Shown here: positions 45,357-53,506 of the stretch, one piece after another
How positions within the stretch are numbered: the stretch's first letter is position 1
How the letters are laid out: each line of letters opens with the position of its first letter
Made by a program: the position numbers and the translations under genes
Notes under the pieces: generated by a model
The model's database searches: none
What the model saw: only the letters and a program-made list of their open reading frames with translations
Told to the model about the DNA's origin: nothing
NCBI GenBank assembly: GCA_964526695.1
Contig: CAZGJA010000042.1
Span: 1 to 64,000, forward strand
Reading direction: 5' to 3'
Source: JABWBH01 sp964526695
GTDB taxonomy: Bacteria > Planctomycetota > Phycisphaerae > UBA1845
DNA: 64,000 nucleotides

Positions 45357-45782
45357 TCATTTGAAAAACTGTGCTAGTCGCGCTCGCCAGTGAGAGCGCC
45401 AGCGAATCGGCCTAACAAGGTCGGACCAGCCCAGCTCCTTTGCCACCCGGTCCGCGATTTGGACCGTCGCGGCTTCGCCTAGGTGTTTCCAGATTTCGTC
45501 AATGCGTTCATCCGCGTAACGCATTTCTCTTGCTTCGTCTTCCGTTTGCTGCCTAGTGATGAGTTGAAACCGGCTGATGCTTAATCCGACGCGGTACCAG
45601 TATGTGGCGAGCTGGCCCATCTCATGACGGGTGCATACGAAAGCCGGGCACGGCTGGGCCTCAAGGCCGCTTGTTTTGTCAAACGGGTCATGTTTGCCAC
45701 GTCGCTTCCAAGGGGGCAGCTGCAGCTTCTCGAACGCGTCGGCGCATATCATCGCCCATTGGGTTACTTCCTTTTTCCTCAT
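45357..45782 (-). CDS. Protein of unknown function
   Basis: A 141-residue protein, MRKKEVTQWAMICADAFEKL onward, with GGAG eight bases before ATG 45782. It is rich in Arg and Trp (WKRRGKHDPFDK, RWRSHWRARLAQFFK) with a helical middle (ADERIDEIWKHLGEAATVQI). No recognised family. It is the first of three leftward genes ending in the methylase. Confidence 0.65.
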   Translation of the reverse strand: MRKKEVTQWAMICADAFEKLQLPPWKRRGKHDPFDKTSGLEAQPCPAFVCTRHEMGQLATYWYRVGLSISRFQLITRQQTEDEAREMRYADERIDEIWKHLGEAATVQIADRVAKELGWSDLVRPIRWRSHWRARLAQFFK

Positions 45783-46229
45783 GTCAGTCTCTCCTCGATG
45801 TGAAGACCGTCGGACACAATCCCGCCCGGCGGTCGCGTTACCCGAGCGTCCGCGTTTGCCCGTACGCCCGAACCAAAGTGGGCCCCAGCCCACTTTGAAA
45901 GGCTGCTGTCAACTTCACGAACCCTCCCGGTTGACAGCAGCCTTTCAACAACAAGCGAGCGGCGGCGTTGCCGGCGGTGGCGTGGTGCCGGCAGGCAAAA
46001 GGCATGACAGGACGAAGGGGCGGGGCAAGCGGCGGGCGGGGAGACCTGGCGGGCCTTTTGGGGCGGCGGGGGCCGGCGACGGTGCCGCTCTCCTCAGCCG
46101 GGGAGCGTGCGAGCATGCGAGCTCGCTGGTGGAGTGGCGCGGCGAATTCCGCACGACTTGCCTCGCTGTCGAAACCCGCACACCAATGGCGAGAAACGTC
46201 ACCAGACTCGTCGAGTAGGTGCCTGAGTC
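45783..46229. other. Intergenic region with two adjacent strong hairpins
   Basis: No gene is evident. It lies between divergent transcription units and contains the hairpins at 45875-45948. The GC-rich remainder (45950-46200) shows only shadow frames. Confidence 0.4.
45875..45948. repeat. Two neighbouring hairpins, 8 bp and 19 bp
   Basis: AAAGTGGG-CCCCAG-CCCACTTT (45875-45896) overlaps by two bases a perfect 19-bp inverted repeat, TTGAAAGGCTGCTGTCAAC (45895-45913) with its complement at 45930-45948, loop 16 bases. They are mutually exclusive at the edge, which could make a switch. No T-run follows. Confidence 0.65.
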
Positions 46230-46258
46230 TTGACAATGTAGGGCGTTTGCCCTATAGT
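46230..46258 (+). promoter_or_regulatory. Strong sigma70 promoter with embedded palindrome
   Basis: TTGACA (46230-46235), 17 bases, TATAGT (46253-46258). The spacer contains TAGGGC-GTTT-GCCCTA (46239-46254), a probable operator touching the -10. It precedes the two-gene operon at 46308; the small helix-turn-helix protein of that operon is a candidate ligand. Confidence 0.7.
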
Positions 46259-46307
46259 TGTAGTCACTGAGTCGATGAACGGCTCGCGATTACGGCAATG
46301 GAGGGAT

Positions 46308-46640
46308 ATGAAAAATGCACACGACACCGAGCGATATCAAGGCTGGGCCAATTACGAAACCTGGGCGGTGAGCCTCTGGCTGGATAATGAGGAAAGCACC
46401 TATCGGTATTGGCGAGACGAGGTGAAGCGTCATCGAAAGGCGGCAAGCACTTCGCCGCAGGTGCGGGGCGGGACCTGGACAGCTCAGGAAGCTGCTCGGT
46501 TCAACCTTGCGGACCAACTCAAGAAGGAAGTGACCGACGCGTCGCCGCTGCACCAACCAAGCTTGTACACGGATTTGTTGCTCGCTTCCCTCTCGGGGGT
46601 CGATTGGTTGGAGATTGTCGATAACTGGATGGCCGAATGA
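46308..46640 (+). CDS. Phage/plasmid protein, DUF7249-like
   Basis: About 110 residues from ATG 46308 (MKNAHDTERYQG), with GGAGGG just upstream; ATG 46275 is an alternative. The core YQGWANYETWAVSLWLDNEE then YWRDEV is a phrase known from many phage and plasmid proteins of unknown role. The rest is helical (EAARFNLADQLKKEVTD). Its stop overlaps the next start (ATGA). Confidence 0.75.
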   Translation: MKNAHDTERYQGWANYETWAVSLWLDNEESTYRYWRDEVKRHRKAASTSPQVRGGTWTAQEAARFNLADQLKKEVTDASPLHQPSLYTDLLLASLSGVDWLEIVDNWMAE

Positions 46641-46900
46641 CCACAAAGCAAAACCGGGGCGGCGACGCCCCCCGCGTCCTTTCGCTGGCGAACCTCTTCC
46701 GAAGGGCGGCAGCCGACAGCGGGCTAAGCGTGTACCGCATCGCCAAGGAAACGGGGATTGACCAGTCCACCCTCAACAAGTTCCTGGTCGGCGCGCGGGA
46801 TAATCTCCGCCTGGACGTGGCGGACCGTTTGTTTCGATTCTTTTTTCGTCCGCCGCGGCCGAAGTCGCGGGTGGAACTGCTTCGGAAAGAACGGGCGTGA
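46637..46900 (+). CDS. Small XRE-type helix-turn-helix protein
   Basis: An 87-residue protein. SLANLFRRAAADSGLSVYRI then AKETGIDQSTLNKFLVGARDNL is a Cro/C1-like helix-turn-helix, followed by a basic tail (FFRPPRPKSRVELLRKERA). It is translationally coupled to the upstream gene and could autoregulate the operon through the palindrome at 46239-46254. Confidence 0.78.
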   Translation: MTTKQNRGGDAPRVLSLANLFRRAAADSGLSVYRIAKETGIDQSTLNKFLVGARDNLRLDVADRLFRFFFRPPRPKSRVELLRKERA

Positions 46901-46943
46901 ACATGCCCATGTATCTCGAAGGCGTTTGCGTGAGGTGGTGTGG

Positions 46944-47321
46944 TCAGTCGCCGCCGTCGGCTGGTGAAACGCCGTTGCGAGCCAGCCATTCCCGCAAGGC
47001 AGCCTCAACAATCGCCTGTTGCGTGTAGGGCTGGACGTAGTCGAGACCGCGCAGGGCAGCCGCTCGGCGTAGCATCCGCACCGCGTCGGTTGTCAGCCGG
47101 AGCGTGATGGATTGAAGCGGCCGCGGAGCCGGCCGTGAGGTCGAAGCTGGGAGGTGGCTTCTCAGCCGGTGCTTGGGTTCGGCTCGCGGAGTCGGCGACG
47201 CAACCGAAGGCTGCGGTGTGGAACTTCCCTCGGCAGCGGTTTCTGCCGGCTCAGGCGACTTCAAAAAGTTCCGTTGTTCGCTCGTCAGGGCGGTAAGCGT
47301 GCTGCGTCGTGTCGATTGCAT
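46944..47321 (-). CDS. Ribbon-helix-helix-like partner of ParA
   Basis: A 125-residue protein. The N-terminal 70 residues are Ser/Pro-rich and flexible; the C-terminal part SITLRLTTDAVRMLRRAAAL then QAIVEAALREWLARNG has the strand-helix-helix shape of ParG/CopG-type DNA-binding proteins. GGAG lies ten bases before the ATG. The gene overlaps the ParA gene by 71 bases out of frame, an unusually long overlap. It probably binds a centromere-like site and stimulates the ParA ATPase. Confidence 0.72.
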   Translation of the reverse strand: MQSTRRSTLTALTSEQRNFLKSPEPAETAAEGSSTPQPSVASPTPRAEPKHRLRSHLPASTSRPAPRPLQSITLRLTTDAVRMLRRAAALRGLDYVQPYTQQAIVEAALREWLARNGVSPADGGD

Positions 47322-47949
47322 GTTGGTGAATCTCCGTCAAAAGCGTCGTCATTTCGTTCGCGGCCGTCCTCGCCCCTCGGCCCATGCGCCAAACGACTGA
47401 GCGTTGGCCCGGTGCATCGGCGACGGCTTCCCTCATTTTCAAAGAGGCCCGGCAGACCGGCAACCCGAGTGCCGCTGCGGCGGCGCGGGACTCCCGTGTC
47501 AAATGAAACCGTGCATCTCGCAACCGCGTCAGTGCGATGATTCCACTGGGTTGTGACTTCTTCCGGATGGCCTGGGCGCTGCGGAGCATTCGCACCGTAG
47601 CGGCGGTTGACTCCAGTTCTGGCAGGCTGACGCCACAGGGAATGACGGCCAAGTGCGCCACCAGTAGCAACGCGCGCGTCGTCTCGGAGAGGTTGGCCGG
47701 CCCGTCGGCGACGATACACTCCGCCGTTCCGGTCAGCCGGTCAACGGCCTCAATCAGATCGTCGGCCCGCTGCTCGACGATGATGTTCACTTCCGGCGCC
47801 GCAACGCGGAGCCAGTTCGAGGATGACCCCTGTCCGTCGGCATCGATCAGCGCGACGCCGTGCCCGGCCTCGTGAAGCCATGCCGCGAGGTGGACGGCCA
47901 GCGTGGTTTTTCCTACTCCGCCCTTTTGGTTGACGCACGCGATCAGCAT
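47251..47949 (-). CDS. ParA-family partition ATPase
   Basis: A 232-residue protein from ATG 47949 (MLIACVNQKGGVGKTTLAV), with AAGG upstream. The deviant Walker A KGGVGKTT, LIDADGQGSS and the switch strand ADGPANLSETTRALL are typical of small type Ib/ParF-like ParA proteins, which move plasmid or element DNA by dynamic ATP binding. The partner is the overlapping ribbon-helix-helix gene. The divergent replication gene at 48345 suggests a plasmid-like maintenance cassette. Confidence 0.92.
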   Translation of the reverse strand: MLIACVNQKGGVGKTTLAVHLAAWLHEAGHGVALIDADGQGSSSNWLRVAAPEVNIIVEQRADDLIEAVDRLTGTAECIVADGPANLSETTRALLLVAHLAVIPCGVSLPELESTAATVRMLRSAQAIRKKSQPSGIIALTRLRDARFHLTRESRAAAAALGLPVCRASLKMREAVADAPGQRSVVWRMGRGARTAANEMTTLLTEIHQHAIDTTQHAYRPDERTTELFEVA

Positions 47950-48344
47950 GCGACCACCTTCGCACGATCGGCCGCTCGCCGGCAAGCGTGTTTTCACTCC
48001 CGCGCGCTGACGTGCAAGCATGTTGGCATGCCAGCAAGCCGGCGCCCAAGAATCCCCTTGCGCTATGCATCCAGTGTCGTATTCTGGGAATGGGAAAGAA
48101 GCGGATGGCGTGGAGCGCCGTCCAACGAATAACAGAGGAGGAATCGCGGAAATGTAGCAGAACGCGCCCTGCCAGAGGGAACCAACGCTGACACGTCAAG
48201 CGTGCAGCGTGGCGGTTTTGGACCAGACACCCGAAGCCTACCACGACTGACACCCATCTCGTCAATGGCAATCTTCTGCCACGGAACCGAAGCCTTGCCT
48301 TCGACCCGGGATCTGCGCACTCCCACTCACAAGAGGGACCGAGC
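47950..48344. other. Divergent control region between parA and the replication gene
   Basis: No gene is seen. A 10-bp palindrome TGGCATGCCA lies at about 48024-48033. Partition sites and an origin could lie here, but no clear iterons were recognised by eye. Confidence 0.35.
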
Positions 48345-49739
48345 ATGAACTCGATAAGACAATCGACCGCCCTGGCGACGGCGATGAGCCGGATGCCGGG
48401 CGGCTATCGTCGCATGGACGTGAATCATCTTTTGGCCGTCTGGCACGCCTACCGCACGGAAAAGCGCATTCGTTTCGTGGACTTCCGCGTCTACCTGGCG
48501 CTGCACGAGATGGCCGAGCGGCGTCGAGCCGGACGCCGCAGCAAAGCGCGTCGACGGAAATCGACGCTTCCACCAAAGCGGAACCTGAGCGGAATCGTGT
48601 TGGAATGTGCCCGATTGCTGCGGGTGCGAGACTCCCGCGTCGCGTCCGGCGCCATACAGCGGCTGGCGCGTGCGGGGTTGATTTCGATTTCAGAGCATTC
48701 GATTCGACTCAAGGGGCAAGGACCCGCATCGCTAGAGCAAGACTCAAGGACCGGTTTGGCCGGTCGGAATGTGTCGCGCCGGACGATGGCAGTTCCGCGC
48801 CGAGTGCTTCGGCATCTGGCTGGCGGAGAGACCGTCAGTCGCACCGCGACCATGCTGGGACACTTGCTACGCTGCGTATTCCATCATCGCGGTTCAGGCT
48901 GGAACTCGGTGGGGTCGTGCTCGATTCGGTTTGTGGCCGAACTGTTCGGCGTGGACGCCCGAAGCGTCAAACGCGCGCGTCGGAGGCTGGTGGACGAGGG
49001 TTGGCTGAAGCCGGAGTCGGCGGACCATTGGCACGTGCAGGCGCAGGGCGCTCGGGTGAAGGTCAACCTATCCTGGTTCCCCGGTCCGCAGGAACCACTT
49101 CTAGACGTCAACGCGGCCGGAATGTCACCCCGGCCACCCGGTTTCGCGTGCCCGTTGTCACCCCCAGGATCAAAACGCACGCTTCCCCTGGTACTTCAGA
49201 ACCACACACCCGCGTTTCCGCGGGGTGTTGGTGTTTGGACCGATGGGCCGGCTGAGGATCCACCGCGATTGGCGGATGTCCGTCTCTGCGACCTTGTGGA
49301 AGCGGATCGCCTGCAACTGCTCTGCCAGGAAGCGTGCGCGCGCGGCTGGATTCGGTCCAGCGAGCACGACACGTTGCGCGTGTTCTCCGCCGCTGCACAC
49401 GCTCGAAGGGTCGGGCGCACCAACCCGTGTGGCTTGTTCGTAGTAGTCCTGCGGCGCGGGTTGTGGATGTACCTGAGCAACGATGACGATGACACCGGGC
49501 GGGCTCTGTTCCGATCGCTGAAAGACCCACGCCTGGTCGGTCCTGCGAATCGTCCGCGGGGTGCCGCACACTCGCGCGAACTCGGTCGCGAACCTGAGGA
49601 AATCCGCGGGGTAAACAACCTTGCGGCGTCCCTCGCGAGGGCATTCACAATGCCGGGAAGCACTGCACGACGAACCGAAAGGGGAGCGCGACCTGTGTTC
49701 GCCGTAGCTCGGCTCCGTCGCGAATTGGCTTCGCGATGA
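48345..49739 (+). CDS. Putative replication initiator-like winged-helix protein
   Basis: A 464-residue basic protein. It shows two winged-helix-like segments: about residues 25-125 (IRFVDFRVYLALHEMAERRR, IVLECARLLRVRDSRVASGA, RLARAGLISISEHSIRL) and about 165-240 (LGHLLRCVFHHRG, IRFVAELFGVDARSVKRARR, LVDEGWLKPE). Tandem winged helices are the layout of plasmid Rep proteins. The C-terminal half has no recognised domain. Divergent from parA, as in many plasmid rep-par regions. The role is inferred; it could also be a regulator. Confidence 0.6.
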   Translation: MNSIRQSTALATAMSRMPGGYRRMDVNHLLAVWHAYRTEKRIRFVDFRVYLALHEMAERRRAGRRSKARRRKSTLPPKRNLSGIVLECARLLRVRDSRVASGAIQRLARAGLISISEHSIRLKGQGPASLEQDSRTGLAGRNVSRRTMAVPRRVLRHLAGGETVSRTATMLGHLLRCVFHHRGSGWNSVGSCSIRFVAELFGVDARSVKRARRRLVDEGWLKPESADHWHVQAQGARVKVNLSWFPGPQEPLLDVNAAGMSPRPPGFACPLSPPGSKRTLPLVLQNHTPAFPRGVGVWTDGPAEDPPRLADVRLCDLVEADRLQLLCQEACARGWIRSSEHDTLRVFSAAAHARRVGRTNPCGLFVVVLRRGLWMYLSNDDDDTGRALFRSLKDPRLVGPANRPRGAAHSRELGREPEEIRGVNNLAASLARAFTMPGSTARRTERGARPVFAVARLRRELASR

Positions 49740-49779
49740 AGCCGCGGCCGCGCTTGCGCTTCCGCATCGTTGATGGTAT

Positions 49780-49820
49780 AAAAAAAGGCCCCTTGGGGGG
49801 CTAATGAGACCTCCCAAGGG
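49780..49820 (-). terminator. Intrinsic terminator of the 49843 gene
   Basis: On the minus strand an 11-bp stem (arms 49810-49820 and 49790-49800, one GU pair) with loop of nine bases is followed by GCC and seven Ts (49780-49786). Confidence 0.85.
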
Positions 49821-49842
49821 AACCTGCGTTTGCGAGTTCGAG

Positions 49843-50025
49843 TTACAGTCCACCTGTTCTGATTCGCTCTAAGAGCACCAGACCCACGGCGAACCCGATC
49901 CCGATCAGAAACGCGGAGAACCAAAACAGCACGAACACGTGTGTGATTCTCCAAATGATCAGGTTCAGCACTGACTTCACCACCGATTTCTCGTTCCTCT
50001 GCATACGCTTTCTGTCTCTTTTCAT
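49843..50025 (-). CDS. 60-residue membrane peptide, copy 2
   Basis: Begins MKRDRKRMQRNEKSVVKSVL, followed by one membrane helix (FVLFWFSAFLIGIGFAVGLVL) and a short tail RIRTGGL. GAGG lies four bases before the ATG. It has exactly the same length as the product of 50400-50582, and the C-terminal halves align without gaps (F..F...F..G.G...G..L). Each gene has its own leader block and terminator. Basic N-terminus plus one helix fits a membrane toxin, holin-like or stress peptide; a type I toxin is one possibility. Confidence 0.65.
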   Translation of the reverse strand: MKRDRKRMQRNEKSVVKSVLNLIIWRITHVFVLFWFSAFLIGIGFAVGLVLLERIRTGGL

Positions 50026-50191
50026 ACGTCCTCTCTCAAGGTTTTTTCAGTTAATAAGAAAACCAGAAAAACCGTTCATCAACCTTCGCAGATGAGCTGC
50101 GTGAGCAGCCCATCGGCCAAGTGGTAAACAGAGAGGTCAGACATCGACGTCGTCAGAAGAGGCAAAGTCCCTTGCTGGTTGCGCAAACGCG

Positions 50192-50266
50192 CCGGTCGAA
50201 TGTTTGAGAGCCCGGACCGGTAAGGGGCTCATGCAAACCCACGAAGGGGTTGCGCCGTGACGCGAC
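50192..50266. repeat. Conserved leader block, copy 2
   Basis: 75 bases repeated at 50742-50816 with two mismatches. Internal pairings GAGCCC/GGGCTC and AACCC/GGGTT are conserved. It lies about 165 bases upstream of the 49843-50025 start codon. Confidence 0.75.
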
Positions 50267-50345
50267 GGACGGCTCGTATTTGGCCTGGCCGCCGCGAAAT
50301 CTCGCCGAGAAGCAACGCTGCAGGCTGCGATGCCTCGTGTTTCCG

Positions 50346-50384
50346 CAAAAGTGCCCTTGGGGGGCTAATGGGACCCCCCAAGGG
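50346..50384 (-). terminator. Intrinsic terminator of the 50400 gene
   Basis: Minus-strand perfect 11-bp stem (arms 50374-50384 and 50354-50364), followed by CACTTTTG. Nearly identical to the terminator at 49780-49820, confirming a duplicated module. Confidence 0.8.
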
Positions 50385-50399
50385 AATTGCGTTGTCGGT

Positions 50400-50582
50400 C
50401 TACATGCAACCGTTCCAGATGGTTACTGCGAGCAGTATCCCTGTCGTAAGTCCAAGACCCGCTGTGAAGCCGGCAGCGAAAATCTTGAAGAAATTCCTGA
50501 CGGCTTCCTCCACGGCGAATTGCACTTCGAGAGGCACCCGATCTGTAGTCAAACGCTTCATGTCATCCATTATGTTTCTCAT
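50400..50582 (-). CDS. 60-residue membrane peptide, copy 1
   Basis: MRNIMDDMKRLTTDRVPLEV onward, with an amphipathic helix (QFAVEEAVRNFFKIF) and a membrane helix (AAGFTAGLGLTTGILLAVTI) ending NGCM. The start at 50582 was chosen because GGAG lies six bases upstream and because it gives exactly the length of the sister gene. Its leader contains the conserved block 50742-50816 and a hairpin GCTGC/GCAGC (about 50646-50660) that is matched in the other copy. Confidence 0.62.
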   Translation of the reverse strand: MRNIMDDMKRLTTDRVPLEVQFAVEEAVRNFFKIFAAGFTAGLGLTTGILLAVTIWNGCM

Positions 50583-50741
50583 AATACGCTCCATTTGTTT
50601 CAAGTTAATAAACAACCATCAACCGCTCATCCACCTCACAGATAGGCTGCAAAATGCAGCCCATCGGCCAAGCGATGAACATGGAGCACAGACAGTGGCG
50701 TGAACGATGGTCAGGTGACCTCATGGTGCAGACCGCAACGC

Positions 50742-50816
50742 CCGGTCGAATGTTTGAGAGCCCGGACCGGTGAGGGGCTCATGCAAACCCACGAAGGGGT
50801 TGCTCCGTGACGCGAC
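50742..50816. repeat. Conserved leader block, copy 1
   Basis: The other copy of the 75-base block at 50192-50266, offset exactly 550 bases. High conservation (two mismatches) while the peptides have diverged strongly suggests a functional RNA or DNA element. Confidence 0.75.
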
Positions 50817-51515
50817 TCGGAGGCCGGCTTCCGCCGCCCGGTCGCGGTATTTCGTTGACAAAGAGCATGCCGGCCGGCAGCGGTCCCACGGACGGCCCAC
50901 GGCCCGGCCCTCCATTGTATGCACGCCTGATGGGCAAGGGTACGCCACCGGGGCGGCGTGGCCGTCGTTTTTGGCGATCGCTGGCCGGGAATCCGTCTGA
51001 GCCGCCCGCCAAGGTCTGAATCCGGGCGCGACGGTGGACGCCAACGGAATCCTCCGGAAAGCCGCTTTGCACCGCCCCGCGGCTCCGGCTATCTCCCGGT
51101 CGTGCGAAAAAACCGCCTGGGGCCAATACGGCAATCTGGGTAGCTTTGGGTGAATGGTCACGAGTTAAGTGCGGAAGACTTTCCCTGTCCGGGCCGTCGC
51201 CCTTCCCCGCGAGCCCGGCCCGGAAGCCGGGTGCCGCCGGGCCTGGGAGCGATGCAGTCCCGTCCAATCGCGGGATTTGCCGTTGCCGTAGCGAACCCTC
51301 GGCTCGCCCGTGAAGCCGTAAGTGCCTTGCGGCAAAAGAGGTTCGGGATTCGGCCTGCGGCTCGGGACCCTGTCGGCCGTCGCTGGCCCGGAGACGAGCG
51401 AAGCGAGCCGGCGGCGGTCGATAGGGTGAGGCGCGGGCACCCCGCCTGCGGAGGGGCTCCCGGAGGCCCGAGCGTGCAGGCTTCTTGCTTCCGAGGTGCC
51501 GAGGTGGACGTCCAG
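50817..51515. other. Region without a recognised gene
   Basis: About 700 GC-rich bases. Frames on both strands are long but lack ribosome binding sites and have Arg/Pro/Gly-rich shadow composition. No repeat of the neighbouring modules was noticed. Confidence 0.4.
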
Positions 51516-52915
51516 CTACGTGTCGTCTGGGGCGTTCGTGGGGCGTTTCTGAGGCGTTTGAGGCGTTTGTGAGGCGTTTAGCACGTAGTGCGTGGCCCGG
51601 CCGGTCCGACCCCGCCGGCGGAGCAGTTGGCGGGAGACGAGTTCGTCCAGGCAACGTGACGCCGTCTGCCGGGACACGCCGAGCAATTGCTGAACCTGCT
51701 GGTTGGTCACGCGCGGCTGTTGCTTGGCGAGCAGAACGACGCGAACCCGGTCGTCGGTAAGCCCCATCGCGCGTAGTTGCTCGGGCGTGAACCGATCCTT
51801 GGCGAAGACGACCTGGAAGCCGCCCGATTCCTCGGCGAAGCGTGGTTCCGGGAGGCCCTGCTCGCGACACAGCTCGCGCATCCGCGTCGTGCCCGTGCCC
51901 CAGCCTAAATAAGCTCAGCAAAGAAGAACATGCGGGCCAGCAGCGGATTCCGCGGCTGAGAGGAGTGCCGCTCCTTCAACAGGTCTGCCAACGTAATTCC
52001 TTCGGGAAGGGGGCCGGGGTTCCAGAAATCGACGCGGTCTTCTTCGACGCGGATCTGGATGTCGCCCAAGGCCGTGTAATCCCGATGGATGAGTGCGTTG
52101 ATCGTGGCCTCACGCAGGGCATCGAGCGGGTACTCCCAGGTCTCGCGGCGTTGAATACCCTCGACGGTCATTGCGGTGGACTTGACTTCGGAGCGCAGCG
52201 CGAGGTAGCTGCGGAAGGCCTCCAGCACGCCATCGAGCTGCTGCCAGAGGTTGCCGGTGATCAGCCGGTCGTCCAGCGTGACTCCGTTCTTGAAGTGACC
52301 GATGTGGACCTGACCCGACGTGGCGACATGCTCCGGGTGCTTTCCGAACAACATCACCGCGGCCTTCGTGACTACGCCGTCGCGAAGCAGCCGAAGGTTT
52401 GTGAGTGCCTCCCGTGGATCATCGCTTTCGCTGAGCTTGGGGAGGCGTTTGGCGGCCAAACGGACGAACCGGCGAAACGCGTCGAGGTCGAGCGAACTGA
52501 AAGGAAGATCGGTGGGCAGCGCGTCCCACGTTTCGCCCAGTTTCGACATGAGCCGACGGCCGACCTGGTCCGGCGTCATGTCGCGGTTCGTGCTGCCGAC
52601 GCGGGTCAGGTACCGGCCGCGGTACGCGGTCGGGACAGTAGTCGGCTCGACGCATAAGCACAGGACGGGCTTGCGGCCACGCAGCTCGATGCGGATGGCT
52701 GGTCGCAGGCCGAGCGCTTGAACGACCTGGTTGGCAATGCGCTGCTGCTCGGCGTCGTTGCCCGACCAGCCTACGACCTGCGCGTCATCGTTGACTCCGA
52801 CATGTACCGTGCCGCCCTTGTGGTTCGCGAAGGCGGCGAGCGTTTCCAGCGCGGAGTCAGTCCAGCGCTCCTTGAACTCGACCGTTTCGCCTTCCTTCGG
52901 TTTCAAGCGGGCCAT
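51516..52915 (-). pseudogene. Frameshifted AlbA_2 / divergent AAA-type regulator
   Basis: The first part (52915-51905, 336 residues) has the AlbA_2/Schlafen-type domain (GETVEFKERWT, TLAAFANHKGGTVHVGVNDD) and the RecG-related middle domain (EYPLDALREATINALIHRDY). It ends at ATT-TAG after FFFAELI. The family continues with WGTGTTRMRELCREQGLPEP, which is present in another frame from 51881 to 51516 and ends in a winged helix (VQQLLGVSRQTASRCLDELV). A small indel plus a stop near 51900 has therefore split one gene of about 460 residues. The family acts in transcription control or nucleic acid processing. A sequencing error is possible. Confidence 0.8.
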
Positions 52916-53038
52916 ACTCGATTCTCGCTCGATCCCAGCACCGGTGCAACGAAGAGCACGCCGTGCCGAGGGAAAACGAGGTAAGCCGAATGAGCGGACT
53001 TCCGCGAGAGTCCGTCGGAGTGCATGCGATCGCGAATC

Positions 53039-53506
53039 TCAAATCCCGATCAGAACGGCCAGAATAGCGAACGCAAGGAAAACCATGTTCGCACCTGCGA
53101 TGCGGCGAGGGGGAATGTCTCGCGCAATCAGCACACCGTTGATGACCAGGAACGCGACTGCAACCAGGTGCCACACCTGCCAAGTTCCAAAAGGTGGAAG
53201 TGGCCGGCACAATGACGCCTCGAGACCCCACCAAGACATGTCAATCGAGTCGAGGGCTGCGGCGGCGGACGAGGACGCAAAGTAAGACAGAAAGCCGAGC
53301 ACGACGAACGCGATTCCGACAGCAGCGAGCGAAAGGCGTCGTCGAAGTAGGCCCCACAGCATACCGAACAGTCCGACGAGCAGGAGCCCGGAGCGCGCCA
53401 GCGCGATGTACTCCTGCTGGTTGGCGGCGGCGACCGCCAGCCAGAGCGCGATCGGCGCGACGAGAATGGCTGCGAGAAAGATGAGAACGCGGGTCACGTT
53501 GTTCAT
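53039..53506 (-). CDS. Five-helix membrane protein, last gene of the peptide operon
   Basis: A 155-residue protein with about five membrane helices (VLIFLAAILVAPIALWLAVA; GLLLVGLFGMLWGLL; AAVGIAFVVLGFLSYFA; HLVAVAFLVINGVLIA; MVFLAFAILAVLIG). Its start overlaps the AAA+ gene stop by four bases (ATGA). It may be an immunity, anchoring or export component of the system. No family is recognised. Confidence 0.7.
   Translation of the reverse strand: MNNVTRVLIFLAAILVAPIALWLAVAAANQQEYIALARSGLLLVGLFGMLWGLLRRRLSLAAVGIAFVVLGFLSYFASSSAAAALDSIDMSWWGLEASLCRPLPPFGTWQVWHLVAVAFLVINGVLIARDIPPRRIAGANMVFLAFAILAVLIGI

Noticed and set aside
43531..45948. Integron attC sites and cassette array
   Set aside because: The hairpins lack the GTTRRRY and RYYYAAC core sites and no integron integrase was found. 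The idea is kept only as a question about cassette-like exchange.
50192..50816. c-di-GMP-I riboswitch in the conserved leader
   Set aside because: GCAAACC-like wording is present, but the GACGCAAAGCC part and the second helix of the aptamer are missing.
50779..51921. 380-codon minus-strand open frame
   Set aside because: It overlaps the real tail of the frameshifted AlbA_2 gene in another frame and is rich in Arg, Pro and Gly without domains.
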